From assembly GCF_001625565.1 (NCBI RefSeq), contig NZ_AUXS01000041.1, positions 23,588 to 87,587 of the forward strand: 64,000 bases of DNA, written 5' to 3'. The position numbers were made by a program, and so were the translations under genes. The number at the start of each line of letters is the position of its first letter. Within the stretch, counting starts at the first letter, position 1. A model generated the notes under the pieces. The model did no database searches, had not been told where the DNA came from, and worked only from the letters and a program-made list of their open reading frames with translations. The stretch is from Pseudoalteromonas luteoviolacea NCIMB 1944 (lineage in GTDB: Bacteria > Pseudomonadota > Gammaproteobacteria > Enterobacterales > Alteromonadaceae). Positions 16,971-26,143 of the stretch are shown here, one piece after another.

Positions 16971-17512
16971 TTAAAGCTTAGGGCTGCTAGAAACGATTCG
17001 ATGTTCTCAGCCAGCACATGATGTGTTGGCTTACCAACATACTCTAAACATACCTCACCGCTATTGAGTTTCACCGAGATCAGTAAATCATCTCTGTCTG
17101 TCAAACCAATAAATACGGTGTCATCTTGCTTCAATCTTCGTTTCATTAAAACATGGCCAGTAATATTCTGTTGTAAATTTACAAAGTCTTCTTCATTCCA
17201 AACTTGCAATAATTCAATATCATTGCCATCAAATTGGGCGCGGATATTACCCGCAAATACAGCGCCATAATAGGCATGCAATGCAGCTGGAAACTCTACT
17301 TCTAATGCTTTAGCAAGATCTTCCAACCCATTCATAGGTTGACGAGTAACCGCTTGCCACTGGATGTTGCCTGAAGTATCCGCTTCACCAACCTCACATG
17401 CGCTAGGATAGTCTGGATCGTGTGGGATTTGAGGCAGGTGCCCGAGTTGTTGTTTCGTTGCCGTCGCATATTGCTGATGTAACGTTTCCATCATGGTCGT
17501 TAAAGATGCCAT
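16964..17512 (-). CDS. syd: SecY-interacting protein Syd
   Basis: A 182-residue cytosolic protein that binds SecY and is thought to help check translocon assembly. Recognisable Syd features are YYGAVFAGNIRAQFDGNDIELLQVWNEEDF (spread over about 82-112), the ENITGH-like NITGHVLMKRRLK, and the closing SGEVCLEYVGK. It is divergent from queF by 60 bases, as in E. coli. Together with yqcC on the far side, it brackets the csrB locus. Confidence 0.93.
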   Translation of the reverse strand: MASLTTMMETLHQQYATATKQQLGHLPQIPHDPDYPSACEVGEADTSGNIQWQAVTRQPMNGLEDLAKALEVEFPAALHAYYGAVFAGNIRAQFDGNDIELLQVWNEEDFVNLQQNITGHVLMKRRLKQDDTVFIGLTDRDDLLISVKLNSGEVCLEYVGKPTHHVLAENIESFLAALSFNY

Positions 17513-17572
17513 ACTGCCATTCTCATTTTAATTCGCTATAATTCCGGCCATTGTAACCACTATTGGTGAAAC

Positions 17573-18418
17573 ATGACAGATTACAACAACGCACCTGAAC
17601 TCAAAGCATCAGTGCTTGGTAAAACTACCGAATATGCATCTCAGTATGATGCTACCTTGCTACACCCTATTGCGCGAAAGCTCAATCGTGACCAAATTGC
17701 CGTCGATGAGCAAGCATTGCCCTTTAAGGGTGAGGATACCTGGACTGGCTATGAGCTTTCTTGGTTAAATAGTAAAGGAAAACCACAAGTTGCAGTCGCA
17801 ACCTTTGTCTTTCCATGTCAAAGTTCGCATATTATTGAATCAAAGTCATTTAAGTTATATTTAAATAGCTTTAATCAAACTCGATTTACCTCTGAGGAAG
17901 AAGTACATAAATACTTAACCTCAGATCTCTCCCAAGCAGCAAATTGTGATGTTACTGTGACACTTTACGGCCCGGATGAGTACAATTGCTTACCATTTAC
18001 GCAGTTGCCTGGGGAATGCATTGACGAATTAGATATTGAAGTTGATGCCTACAGCCCTGAAGAGGGAATATTGGCACATAGCGAGCAAAGCGAAGTTTCT
18101 GAAACCTTGTATAGTCATCTTTTGAAATCTAACTGCTTGATCACCTCCCAGCCAGATTGGGCCAGTATCGTGATCCGCTACCAAGGCCAACAGATCTGCA
18201 AAGAGTCACTTCTGAAATACTTGATTTCATTTCGCGACCACAATGAATTTCATGAACAGTGTGTTGAACGTATTTACTGTGATATTCAACGCGCTCTCAA
18301 ACCGAAAAAGTTGGAAGTCTATGCCCGTTACACTCGTCGCGGAGGGCTAGATATAAACCCTTACCGCTCAAGTGAGCAAGACGCAACCCGCTTTAATATT
18401 CGTGTAAACAGACAGTAA
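17573..18418 (+). CDS. queF: NADPH-dependent 7-cyano-7-deazaguanine reductase
   Basis: A 281-residue bimodular QueF that reduces preQ0 to preQ1 in queuosine synthesis. The N-terminal half carries the QueF signature [17 protein letters not shown] (about 96-112), and the C-terminal half carries the catalytic cysteine in [14 protein letters not shown] (about 190) with the NADPH-binding residues HEQCVERIY. Length matches the long E. coli-type enzyme. It is divergent from syd and ends in a strong hairpin terminator. Confidence 0.95.
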   Translation: MTDYNNAPELKASVLGKTTEYASQYDATLLHPIARKLNRDQIAVDEQALPFKGEDTWTGYELSWLNSKGKPQVAVATFVFPCQSSHIIESKSFKLYLNSFNQTRFTSEEEVHKYLTSDLSQAANCDVTVTLYGPDEYNCLPFTQLPGECIDELDIEVDAYSPEEGILAHSEQSEVSETLYSHLLKSNCLITSQPDWASIVIRYQGQQICKESLLKYLISFRDHNEFHEQCVERIYCDIQRALKPKKLEVYARYTRRGGLDINPYRSSEQDATRFNIRVNRQ

Positions 18419-18429
18419 TTACTCGCTTC

Positions 18430-18454
18430 AAAGTGCCGTTGCGACGGCACTTTC
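18430..18454. terminator. Bidirectional terminator between queF and the cyclophilin gene
   Basis: The ten-base stem AAAGTGCCGT against ACGGCACTTT closes a TGCG tetraloop and is followed by CTTT. It is usable from both sides by the two convergent genes. Confidence 0.85.
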
Positions 18455-18455
18455 T

Positions 18456-19334
18456 TTAACCTTTTCTTCTTGTTGGTACAGTGATAGAACACACATCCAC
18501 AAAATTGGGCGTAAATTTAAACCACGGCTCTGGTCGGTTGGTTCTTGCCGCTACCAGCTCCTCAAAATGCGTCGAACTAGTATCGAAAAACTCAAACACA
18601 CTGTTGTCTTGTGAGGCTATGTCGCTTAAGACTTCAACTCCTTTGATGGGATTAAATGGACGTCCATTTTCAGGTTCCCTTTGCAACTTCTGCACATGTT
18701 GCATTCCCTCCAGCACACGGCCAAAGACGGTAATATTGCGGTCTAAGTAACGCTGTGGTGCCAGTGTGATATAGAACTCAGTGCCACCACTATTAATCTC
18801 ATTCCCCCTCGCCATAGCAAAAGTACCAGCGCAATGAGTCATCCAAGTTTTTGTACCATCTCGATTTTGCCCAACCGCAAAACCATCCAAAAAGCCGGTG
18901 CGTATCGCATAACCATCAGAACCATCTAACGCCATAATATTCAAAGCACTGTTTGTTTTGTAAGATAACTCAGCTGCGAGCCGTTTCTGTCCTTTTTTGG
19001 GGATCTTAGTATCAGTTTGGTCTCCACCTTGCGCAACAAAACCTTCAACAAATCGATATACACTCAAGCCCTCATAAAACCCTTCACGTGCCAAAAGCTT
19101 TATATTATTGGTATGATTTGGGGCCAATTTGGCATTGAGTTCAACGTAAACATGACCTGTTTCAAGTTCTATTCGAATTACATTGTCATTGTTAACGCTA
19201 CGCCATGCACTACTCGGGGCTGTATTCACAATATCAAAAGGTGCACGCACAGCTTTATTGGGCTTGTCTGGTTGCTGCATGCAACCGCTCAGTAAAGCCA
19301 CTGCACATAGCAACGTGGATTTAGCTTTTATCAT
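18456..19334 (-). CDS. Cyclophilin-type peptidyl-prolyl isomerase, lipoprotein
   Basis: A 292-residue PPIase. The start at ATG 19334 gives a lipoprotein signal with lipobox LLSGC; the upstream ATG-less extension belongs to the preceding gene. The cyclophilin core runs from about 40 to 230: IELETGHVYVELN, FVEGFVAQGGDQTD, GTFAMARGNEINSGGTEFYITL, YLDRNITVFGRV. It likely acts in the periplasm on envelope-protein folding. It overlaps the solute-binding gene by 14 bases and is the fourth gene of the tamA-tamB series, which hints at a joint role in outer-membrane or secreted protein assembly (inference). Confidence 0.9.
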   Translation of the reverse strand: MIKAKSTLLCAVALLSGCMQQPDKPNKAVRAPFDIVNTAPSSAWRSVNNDNVIRIELETGHVYVELNAKLAPNHTNNIKLLAREGFYEGLSVYRFVEGFVAQGGDQTDTKIPKKGQKRLAAELSYKTNSALNIMALDGSDGYAIRTGFLDGFAVGQNRDGTKTWMTHCAGTFAMARGNEINSGGTEFYITLAPQRYLDRNITVFGRVLEGMQHVQKLQREPENGRPFNPIKGVEVLSDIASQDNSVFEFFDTSSTHFEELVAARTNRPEPWFKFTPNFVDVCSITVPTRRKG

Positions 19335-20154
19335 TTTGTTTTTTATACCATAACTGGGAATTATTAAGCGGCGCACTGGGCGGGAGACTGCGGTTTCTCA
19401 GCTCAATCAATGTGCGCTGTTCAAGTGAAAGCTCTTCGACAAGCTTGGCAAAATGGCGAGAGAACAATTGTTCAAAACTGCCATCTTTGAGTGCCTTATT
19501 TAAACCTTCTTGGAGCACTGTATACAGCGCACTATCTTGTTTATCTACGAAAAAATAAACCGCTGATGGATAGTAAAGTAGCAACTGCTGCTCTGCAAAA
19601 GCATTATAGGTTTTTAAAATGTCAGGCAGCTCCAAAATACTGATGGGAATAGCATCAAAACGCTTTGAGGTCAGCATATTTAAAGCGCCGGGTAAAGCGT
19701 GAAAGGCGTTAACAGACAGCTTGTTGTCAACAAAAATATCGTGATCTGGCCAATCATGCCTCAGCCCATAATGAAAAGACTGTAACTGAGAGATATGGCT
19801 CAAATTTGAAAAGCGGTGCTGTTGAGACTGGTCAATCAGTAAAATGCGGTAACCAAGTAACCCTTTTACAATTGGCACCCTGATCGCACGCGCAATGTTT
19901 TCTCGCTCAAAGCTGGTTACAGACCAAAAAATATCGATGCCATTGTCTTTGCCCAGTAGGCGGATCGCACGGCTCTGGGTTGGTATATTTTTTATATACT
20001 GTAATTTATATGGTGTGCTTTGATATGACAGTGCAAGCTCGATCAACTCAATTACGTAAGGATGGGCCCCATCTGTGACTCTTACATATTTTGCTTCTTT
20101 AGCAAGGGTCGAACAACAAAACAAGGCAACGAGCAAACAGCTCAAATAGCGCAT
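19321..20154 (-). CDS. Periplasmic solute-binding-like protein (SBP family 3 type)
   Basis: A 277-residue exported protein (signal peptide ends LAK-EAK, about residue 19) with the two-lobe layout of amino-acid-type binding proteins. Visible landmarks are FWSVTSFERENIARAIRVPIVKGLLGYRILL (lobe crossover, about 90-120) and LNMLTSKRFDAIPIS (about 157). No permease or ATPase genes are nearby, so it is probably not an ordinary transporter component. Its ATG abuts the tamB stop, and it overlaps the cyclophilin gene downstream. Its ligand and role are unknown. Confidence 0.78.
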   Translation of the reverse strand: MRYLSCLLVALFCCSTLAKEAKYVRVTDGAHPYVIELIELALSYQSTPYKLQYIKNIPTQSRAIRLLGKDNGIDIFWSVTSFERENIARAIRVPIVKGLLGYRILLIDQSQQHRFSNLSHISQLQSFHYGLRHDWPDHDIFVDNKLSVNAFHALPGALNMLTSKRFDAIPISILELPDILKTYNAFAEQQLLLYYPSAVYFFVDKQDSALYTVLQEGLNKALKDGSFEQLFSRHFAKLVEELSLEQRTLIELRNRSLPPSAPLNNSQLWYKKQNDKS

Positions 20155-23100
20155 TAATCACCCCAATCAAACTTGTACAACAGATCAATACTATCGTAGA
20201 GACCACTCGTCGCTTCTAAGTAAAGCTTTGAAAATATTCGATAACGTACTGCTATTTCACTCAATGAGGCAAATACACCAACTCGATAGCTGACTTGTAC
20301 GCTCGGTGTAATGTAACCTGAAAGTTCAACTTGTGTATCATCACCACTTCCCTTTGCCGCCAAATTTATATCTCTTAATCCTAACTTTTTTCCAGCTTTT
20401 GTAAATAATCTTTTACTTTTATCAATGCTTTTCGCAAGCAGAAATTGAGCTAACAACGTATTATTCGAACTTTCCCCAGCCCCCAGCCGTTCGCCATTTA
20501 ACAAATACTCCAATGCTTCAGCCTGATCCTTTGCTGGCTCTGCAAAAATAGTTAATTGCGGAGATGCAATGCTCCCTGTAACAGATACACCTGCGATAAC
20601 ATCGTCAGCTGTGGTCTCGGGATTGCGAATCGCACGAATGTTCAGATAAGGCTTGTCCAAAGGCCCATTAAACCCAAGTTGCCCAGTTTCAATTAATAAG
20701 TCTTGTCCAAACGCCGTATACTTCCCTTCTAGCAGGGATACTTCTCCACCAGCCAAAGGGGCATTGCCAACATGACGCTCAATATCTAGTGCTCCGGTCA
20801 AATACGCATCTAACCCAAGAGCAACAACTCGAACATCATCCAGTAATTTGATATCAATATCAGCACGATAATCCACAAGCGCTTGATCCTTTTCTGACTC
20901 AGTGTCATCGACAATGATCTGATCGCCACTTACCACAACGGCCTCGTCTGGCAGAGCATCTAATGTGAATCGAGCAAATGGTATTGACACTTCTCCGCCA
21001 ATATCAATTAATTTGTCAGCATAATCTACTGTTAGATCAGGAGATACAGCCACTTTTACACCTGACATAGGTGTGACGTGCAGATTTGTTCCTTGAATTT
21101 TTGCATTTAGCGCCAATTCAGATTGCCAATCTACATGTCCAGACAATTGTGCTACTCCATCTTGCGGTGTTTTAAAGCCCCCTTGCAGAGATAACTGGCG
21201 CTCATCAAACTCTGTAGATAACGTCAATTCGGTTACTTGCATCGGTAGATAACTCGACTCGATACTCAGGTTTTCAGCATGTAATTGGCCATAAAGTGAT
21301 GGGTTGCTCAGCTCTCCTGAAAAGTTGATCGTGCCGTTTAATGATCCGTCTAAACTTATATCAGGCCATGAATAGGCACGTGCGTAAGGGGTAAATTGAC
21401 GTAGTTTGATCTCATTTATATGGATATACCCAGTTGCTTGCTGACTTATTTGCATGTTTGCAAAAGACAACCCACCTTTAATCAATCCCAATTTCTCAAA
21501 CTCTACATGCCACTGAGCCTCAATATTTTTCTCGCTTGAGGCTAATGACACTTCAAACTCTTCCACATTCAGCACATTAATAGGTAACTCATCGGTGACT
21601 TCGACCTCTGCCGGCAAATCAATCGCCACCTGTGCGCCCTTAACCCATAGCTTGGTATCGAGTGCTGCAACATTTCCATGTTTAATGGAGAGCTTACTTG
21701 TGCCATTCAGCTTGCCTTGAACAGATACGCCATTTTTTATCCATTTATTTACGCTGTTTAATGGAATATGCTCCAAATTAATACTCATCTCGCCCTGCTG
21801 TTCCACCAACATAGCCGAGGCACATGCCCTACCACCATTGATCAACCAACAAGTGTTTGCCAAACTGAATCTATCTTGGCCTACTTGCAGATCGACTGGT
21901 GCTGCAAGCTTGCCTTTTAAATCGTCAATAGCAAATGCACCTTTTGAGATCTGTCCGCGCCAGATATTTTTATCAAACAGCCCATGTAGGCTTGTCATCA
22001 ACGCATACTGTGCGCTGTGCAATGACAAGTGAGCAGCATGGGACTGGCGGTTTCCATCTAAAACAAATTGTAATTTTCCGTGATTGAGCTGTGCTGCATT
22101 GATATCAGAAATATCAAGCCTGATCTGCCCTTGGTAGTCTTTTGCTGTATCTAGCTCTGCTGACAACGTGCCTTGATTGATTGATATTTTATCTTCGAAG
22201 TCAATTTTGGAGAGCTGCGCATTGAGTTTTAATTGCGGCTTTGTAACGCTGCCTTTTACGTATAGCTGTGCATCCATCAACGCATCCAAAGGTATAACAC
22301 GATTCGCGCTGTGGTTAATATTTGCATTGAAGTGCAAGTCTGCACTGTCACCAATTTCACCAGTAGCCTCCACTGTGCTACGGCCATATGTGATCCGAGC
22401 TTGCTCTAGCTTGCCTATATACTCGTCATTCACTTCTCCACTGAGTGAAATTTCCAAAGGTGTATCGGCTACCATACCCATCAGCTCTAGTTTGGGAATA
22501 TTCACTGACCACTGTTCATGCGCAGATAAAAACCGTAGCTCATACTCTCCGGATAGCGTTGCCGCTTCCTCAATCCCCAAATGTGGTAATGGAAGCGCAT
22601 GTAACTGACCCTGTAATTGTGCTTTCAGTCCATTGTGCCATGAAGCCTGAGCTGACAATTCTGAAAATGCATCACCGACTGTGATACGACTTTTGTTAAA
22701 ATCAACCATGGACAAGCGCCCTGTCAGCGACATATCTAACAAGACATCTTCACCAACATCATAATGCGCTGAACTATCAAATACCGCGTTAACATTGGCT
22801 TGATAGTTATCTAAGTTACCACTGCCTGATAAGTTGAGGTGATTCACTCTACCCACTTGAGCAATGTCTAAACTTGACAGACGCGCATGGAGGTTAAAAG
22901 GCCAATTAACCACTGTAGGTGAAACTTGCAAGGATATACGGCCGCTGGCTTTTCCCGAGACACGACCCCTTAAAGCTATATTGTCCATGTCTCCATCAAC
23001 AAGCAACACGGCAATCGAGTGCGTATTGCCATAGCTCAAAGCGCCTTTTACAACGCTGGTCGACATATCATAATGTAAGTCCATATGAGCAGATGCATCT

Positions 23101-23879
23101 TTATAGGTAAGCTGAAGCTGACTGACCTCTGCTATTTGTTGCTTAACACTGATACCAGCACGAATATCACTCAGTACTGTTGGTGCATCGCTCGGTGTCT
23201 GGTATGTCACCTCCTCTAAATGCACTCTTTGTATTTCAATATCTAGAGGAATGAAAATCGAAGGAAGCTGCAAAGGCGCAATTTTATCGGGCAACACAAA
23301 AGCTCTTTTTTCTGCCACGGTTTGGCTGTCAACTATCAATCTTTGTGCGCTGAGATAGGCCACCTGAATATGAGCGTCGCTAGCTCGGGCGGCAAATGCT
23401 AAATTTTTTGCTGATACCCGTTGCAGACCTGTATTGAGCGTCATTGATTTGACCGTAAGGCTCTCAATACCAATTGAAAATGGAAGTTTAATATATTCAT
23501 CACTAGCCTCAGAAGCACTCGTAGGTAATTCAGATGAAGTACTTTTCACCTCTGATGAATTTGTTAAACGCACATTTAGCTCGCCACTACTTGCGCTTAG
23601 ACATAGGGTTGCGCAATCAAACCAATTAAGATTCAAATGCATGTTTTTAGCAGTAACATCTGCGCCTTGCGTTGTATATTCTAATTGAATCAAACCACCT
23701 GAAAATAACCGCCCAGAAAGTAGCTCAATTTTGAGACCCGACACACAATAATTTGCTGCCAAGAGCAATATTCGATTACCTGTATGTGTCTTAAATAGCA
23801 CTGTGAGCATCACCATTCCAGCAAGTAGCAGCATAAGCCACTTACTTTTCAACAGAGGTAAAATACGCTGTTTCATCAT
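20154..23879 (-). CDS. tamB: Translocation and assembly module subunit TamB
   Basis: A 1241-residue AsmA-like inner-membrane protein that spans the periplasm and works with TamA in outer-membrane protein insertion and lipid transport. I start it at ATG 23879, which overlaps the tamA stop (ATGATGA). The N-terminal anchor is at about 10-30 (WLMLLLAGMVMLTVLF). A very long beta-rich body follows, and the C-terminal DUF490/TamB domain is intact (GGEVSLLEGKYTAFGQDL, LLNGERLGAG, GYITPSVQVSYRVGVF, LLYKFDWGD). Length fits the usual 1200-1300 residues. Confidence 0.94.
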   Translation of the reverse strand: MMKQRILPLLKSKWLMLLLAGMVMLTVLFKTHTGNRILLLAANYCVSGLKIELLSGRLFSGGLIQLEYTTQGADVTAKNMHLNLNWFDCATLCLSASSGELNVRLTNSSEVKSTSSELPTSASEASDEYIKLPFSIGIESLTVKSMTLNTGLQRVSAKNLAFAARASDAHIQVAYLSAQRLIVDSQTVAEKRAFVLPDKIAPLQLPSIFIPLDIEIQRVHLEEVTYQTPSDAPTVLSDIRAGISVKQQIAEVSQLQLTYKDASAHMDLHYDMSTSVVKGALSYGNTHSIAVLLVDGDMDNIALRGRVSGKASGRISLQVSPTVVNWPFNLHARLSSLDIAQVGRVNHLNLSGSGNLDNYQANVNAVFDSSAHYDVGEDVLLDMSLTGRLSMVDFNKSRITVGDAFSELSAQASWHNGLKAQLQGQLHALPLPHLGIEEAATLSGEYELRFLSAHEQWSVNIPKLELMGMVADTPLEISLSGEVNDEYIGKLEQARITYGRSTVEATGEIGDSADLHFNANINHSANRVIPLDALMDAQLYVKGSVTKPQLKLNAQLSKIDFEDKISINQGTLSAELDTAKDYQGQIRLDISDINAAQLNHGKLQFVLDGNRQSHAAHLSLHSAQYALMTSLHGLFDKNIWRGQISKGAFAIDDLKGKLAAPVDLQVGQDRFSLANTCWLINGGRACASAMLVEQQGEMSINLEHIPLNSVNKWIKNGVSVQGKLNGTSKLSIKHGNVAALDTKLWVKGAQVAIDLPAEVEVTDELPINVLNVEEFEVSLASSEKNIEAQWHVEFEKLGLIKGGLSFANMQISQQATGYIHINEIKLRQFTPYARAYSWPDISLDGSLNGTINFSGELSNPSLYGQLHAENLSIESSYLPMQVTELTLSTEFDERQLSLQGGFKTPQDGVAQLSGHVDWQSELALNAKIQGTNLHVTPMSGVKVAVSPDLTVDYADKLIDIGGEVSIPFARFTLDALPDEAVVVSGDQIIVDDTESEKDQALVDYRADIDIKLLDDVRVVALGLDAYLTGALDIERHVGNAPLAGGEVSLLEGKYTAFGQDLLIETGQLGFNGPLDKPYLNIRAIRNPETTADDVIAGVSVTGSIASPQLTIFAEPAKDQAEALEYLLNGERLGAGESSNNTLLAQFLLAKSIDKSKRLFTKAGKKLGLRDINLAAKGSGDDTQVELSGYITPSVQVSYRVGVFASLSEIAVRYRIFSKLYLEATSGLYDSIDLLYKFDWGD

Positions 23880-25597
23880 ATTTCTGGCCCTATAACAATA
23901 CTTAAACGCGTACTGCGGCTTGGTTTGCTCACCCCCCAAGCATGATCAACACGCACAGGCCCGATCGGAGTAAGATAGCGCACGCCAAATCCAGCCCCCA
24001 CAGCCCACTTTTCTTCAAAATCATTGGTTGCAGTACCCATATCAACGAACACAGCCGCCCGCCAATTGGGTAAAAACTGATAGTTATACTCAGAACTGGC
24101 GGTAACTAAATATTTGGCCCCCAGCAATTCCCCCTGCTCACCTTTGGGTGAAATGGATTGATATGCAAATCCACGAATACTTTGATCGCCCCCAGCAAAA
24201 AAACGTAAGTTGAGCGGAGTTTTATCGAAGTCTTTTGCAATAACGGCGCCCAGTTCAGCCTTTAGTATCACTAAATGCCGCTCCTGAAAACTTCTGAGCC
24301 AGGCTTGTTTCCAGTGCACTTTGGTTAACGATGTTGAGGAGATCAGGCTTTCATGAGCAACTTCAATAGTAAATAGCTGCTCGCTCCCCCAATACGGTGT
24401 CATCCCCCCTTGGCTCTGTTTTTTGGCATAGCTCACACCTGGCAATAGCATCTCGGTATCAAGTATGAGTCCAGTTTGCTCACTTCTTTCATGCTCTCGC
24501 TTGATAAAAGCCGTTCTTACCCAGTGACTTTGCAAAACCCACTGTCTTTGCAATTGTACATTCCATGCCGTTAGCTTAACCCCGTCAGTTAAGTCATCTT
24601 GCAACTGATAACCTCCTAGCACACGCAGTACATCAGTGTTAGGGTCTTCCACCGGGATGGTATAGGTTGCGCTGACATCTTGTTTGCGCTGCGATACATT
24701 CAAATCAGTATTGAAGGAGTGACCAAAATCATTCACCCATGGCTTATTCCACTTACCACGAAACTTTGCGCCAAGATCCGTGCTGTAACCGCCTCCTACT
24801 TCAAAGCTGTTGGCAGGCTTATCTGTCACATCCACCCGGATCGGTACGCGGCCCGCAGTACGTAATTTAAGTAAAGGGTACACTTTAACGCTGGCAAAGT
24901 AGGGAGTTTCATTCAGCGCGAGACTAAAATCGCTTAATAGCTTTGCATCATATTTTGTATGCGGCCTAAAGGGAGCCAATTTAGTAATAAAATGTGCAGC
25001 TTTTGACGTACCAGATAGCTTCATTTCACCAAATTGATAACGTACCCCGGAGTCCACAATAAGCTTTGCTGTTCCCTGCTTTAGAGCGCGATTAATCTCC
25101 AGTGCACTTTGCGACCAAACAAAATCAAAATAACCCCGCTCTAAAAGTGCACTCTCAATTTGATTTTTCGCAGCACTGTATAAGTCATGACGGATCTGCT
25201 CGCCTTTTTTAATCGGTAAGGAGTCGAGCAACAAACTTAATTCAAGATCTCTGCTACCTTCGCCCTTAATTTGCACTTCGATAGATTGCCAGTGAAATGC
25301 AGGTGCTAATGACAAGTTGATATTTAGAACCTGAGCTTGGCTAGAATAAGTAAGTTCGCTTTCAAAGTTATAATAACCCACAGCCTGCAACGCCAACTGT
25401 ATATCGGCCGAAATTGCCTGTTCCTGACGGTGTGAGAAAATAGTATTTTGGTACTTTTTTAAATACAGATTCGTATTTTCTTCAGCAAGTTCACTAGTCG
25501 AGTGCACTTTGATCTCAGAAATTCGCTTTTGCTCGTTGGCAAAAACAGGTTGAATACACACACACAGAGTGATCAGAAAATATATTAGACGTGGCAC
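23876..25597 (-). CDS. tamA: Translocation and assembly module subunit TamA
   Basis: A 573-residue Omp85-family outer-membrane protein. The signal peptide (residues 1-20, ending VFA) is followed by POTRA domains (about 25-260) and a 16-strand barrel (about 270-573). In the barrel, RFFAGGDQSIRGFAYQSISP (about 455-474) is the Omp85 RGF motif, and the chain ends in a beta-signal-like RLSIVIGPEI. It is the first gene of the tamA-tamB-SBP-PPIase cluster, all closely overlapping, so transcription presumably starts upstream of 25597. Confidence 0.94.
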   Translation of the reverse strand: MPRLIYFLITLCVCIQPVFANEQKRISEIKVHSTSELAEENTNLYLKKYQNTIFSHRQEQAISADIQLALQAVGYYNFESELTYSSQAQVLNINLSLAPAFHWQSIEVQIKGEGSRDLELSLLLDSLPIKKGEQIRHDLYSAAKNQIESALLERGYFDFVWSQSALEINRALKQGTAKLIVDSGVRYQFGEMKLSGTSKAAHFITKLAPFRPHTKYDAKLLSDFSLALNETPYFASVKVYPLLKLRTAGRVPIRVDVTDKPANSFEVGGGYSTDLGAKFRGKWNKPWVNDFGHSFNTDLNVSQRKQDVSATYTIPVEDPNTDVLRVLGGYQLQDDLTDGVKLTAWNVQLQRQWVLQSHWVRTAFIKREHERSEQTGLILDTEMLLPGVSYAKKQSQGGMTPYWGSEQLFTIEVAHESLISSTSLTKVHWKQAWLRSFQERHLVILKAELGAVIAKDFDKTPLNLRFFAGGDQSIRGFAYQSISPKGEQGELLGAKYLVTASSEYNYQFLPNWRAAVFVDMGTATNDFEEKWAVGAGFGVRYLTPIGPVRVDHAWGVSKPSRSTRLSIVIGPEI

Positions 25598-25765
25598 ACA
25601 AACCCTTTTAGCAAAATTATCAACGCTTTGATTCTTCGAAAGCGCTACATACGGGTAAAGCTATCACAAGCAACCGCATATTCTCGACAAATATTTTACT
25701 GCGATGCTTTTTATTTCAGCTAGGATAACGGACAATATGCACAATTTTACTAATTGAGTGATGAT

Positions 25766-26095
25766 ATGCAATTTCCAAACGATGACAATGGTCAGCTGTT
25801 ATCTGAGATCGCGGCTGCAGGCGTCGATCTTACGCAAATGCAAAAAATTGATTTCTACATATTATTTGAGCAAAAGGATAATGCAGAACGCTTTATTGAA
25901 GCCATCAGTAAAGACGATTTAGCACCGCAAACTAAGTTAGGGAAATGTCCAGATACTGGTGTTTGGGAAGTTTTAACTACCGTGACTATGGTCCCAATGC
26001 ATGAGTTGCTCGATCAAACTGAGCAATACCTTGAGTCCATCGCAAATAGCCACGAGGGATACGGGGATGGTTGGGGTTTAATGGCCCAAGAGTAA
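25766..26095 (+). CDS. rraB: Ribonuclease E inhibitor RraB
   Basis: A 109-residue acidic protein of the RraB family, which binds RNase E and restrains its activity. Family features are FPNDDNGQLL at the start, KIDFYILF, CPDTGVWEVLTT and the closing YGDGWGLM. I prefer ATG 25766; a TTG at 25754 would add four residues. It is convergent with radD across a shared terminator. RNase E degrades CsrB with help from CsrD in E. coli, so RraB, CsrD and csrB in one window touch the same process, though they are not in one operon. Confidence 0.85.
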   Translation: MQFPNDDNGQLLSEIAAAGVDLTQMQKIDFYILFEQKDNAERFIEAISKDDLAPQTKLGKCPDTGVWEVLTTVTMVPMHELLDQTEQYLESIANSHEGYGDGWGLMAQE

Positions 26096-26105
26096 CGCCC
26101 TGATA

Positions 26106-26134
26106 AAGCCGCAGATCCATCCATGCTGCGGCTT
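26106..26134. terminator. Bidirectional terminator between rraB and radD
   Basis: The stem AAGCCGCAG against CTGCGGCTT closes an eleven-base loop between two convergent genes. T-runs are short on both sides, so strength is uncertain. Confidence 0.75.
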
Positions 26135-26143
26135 GCTATTATC

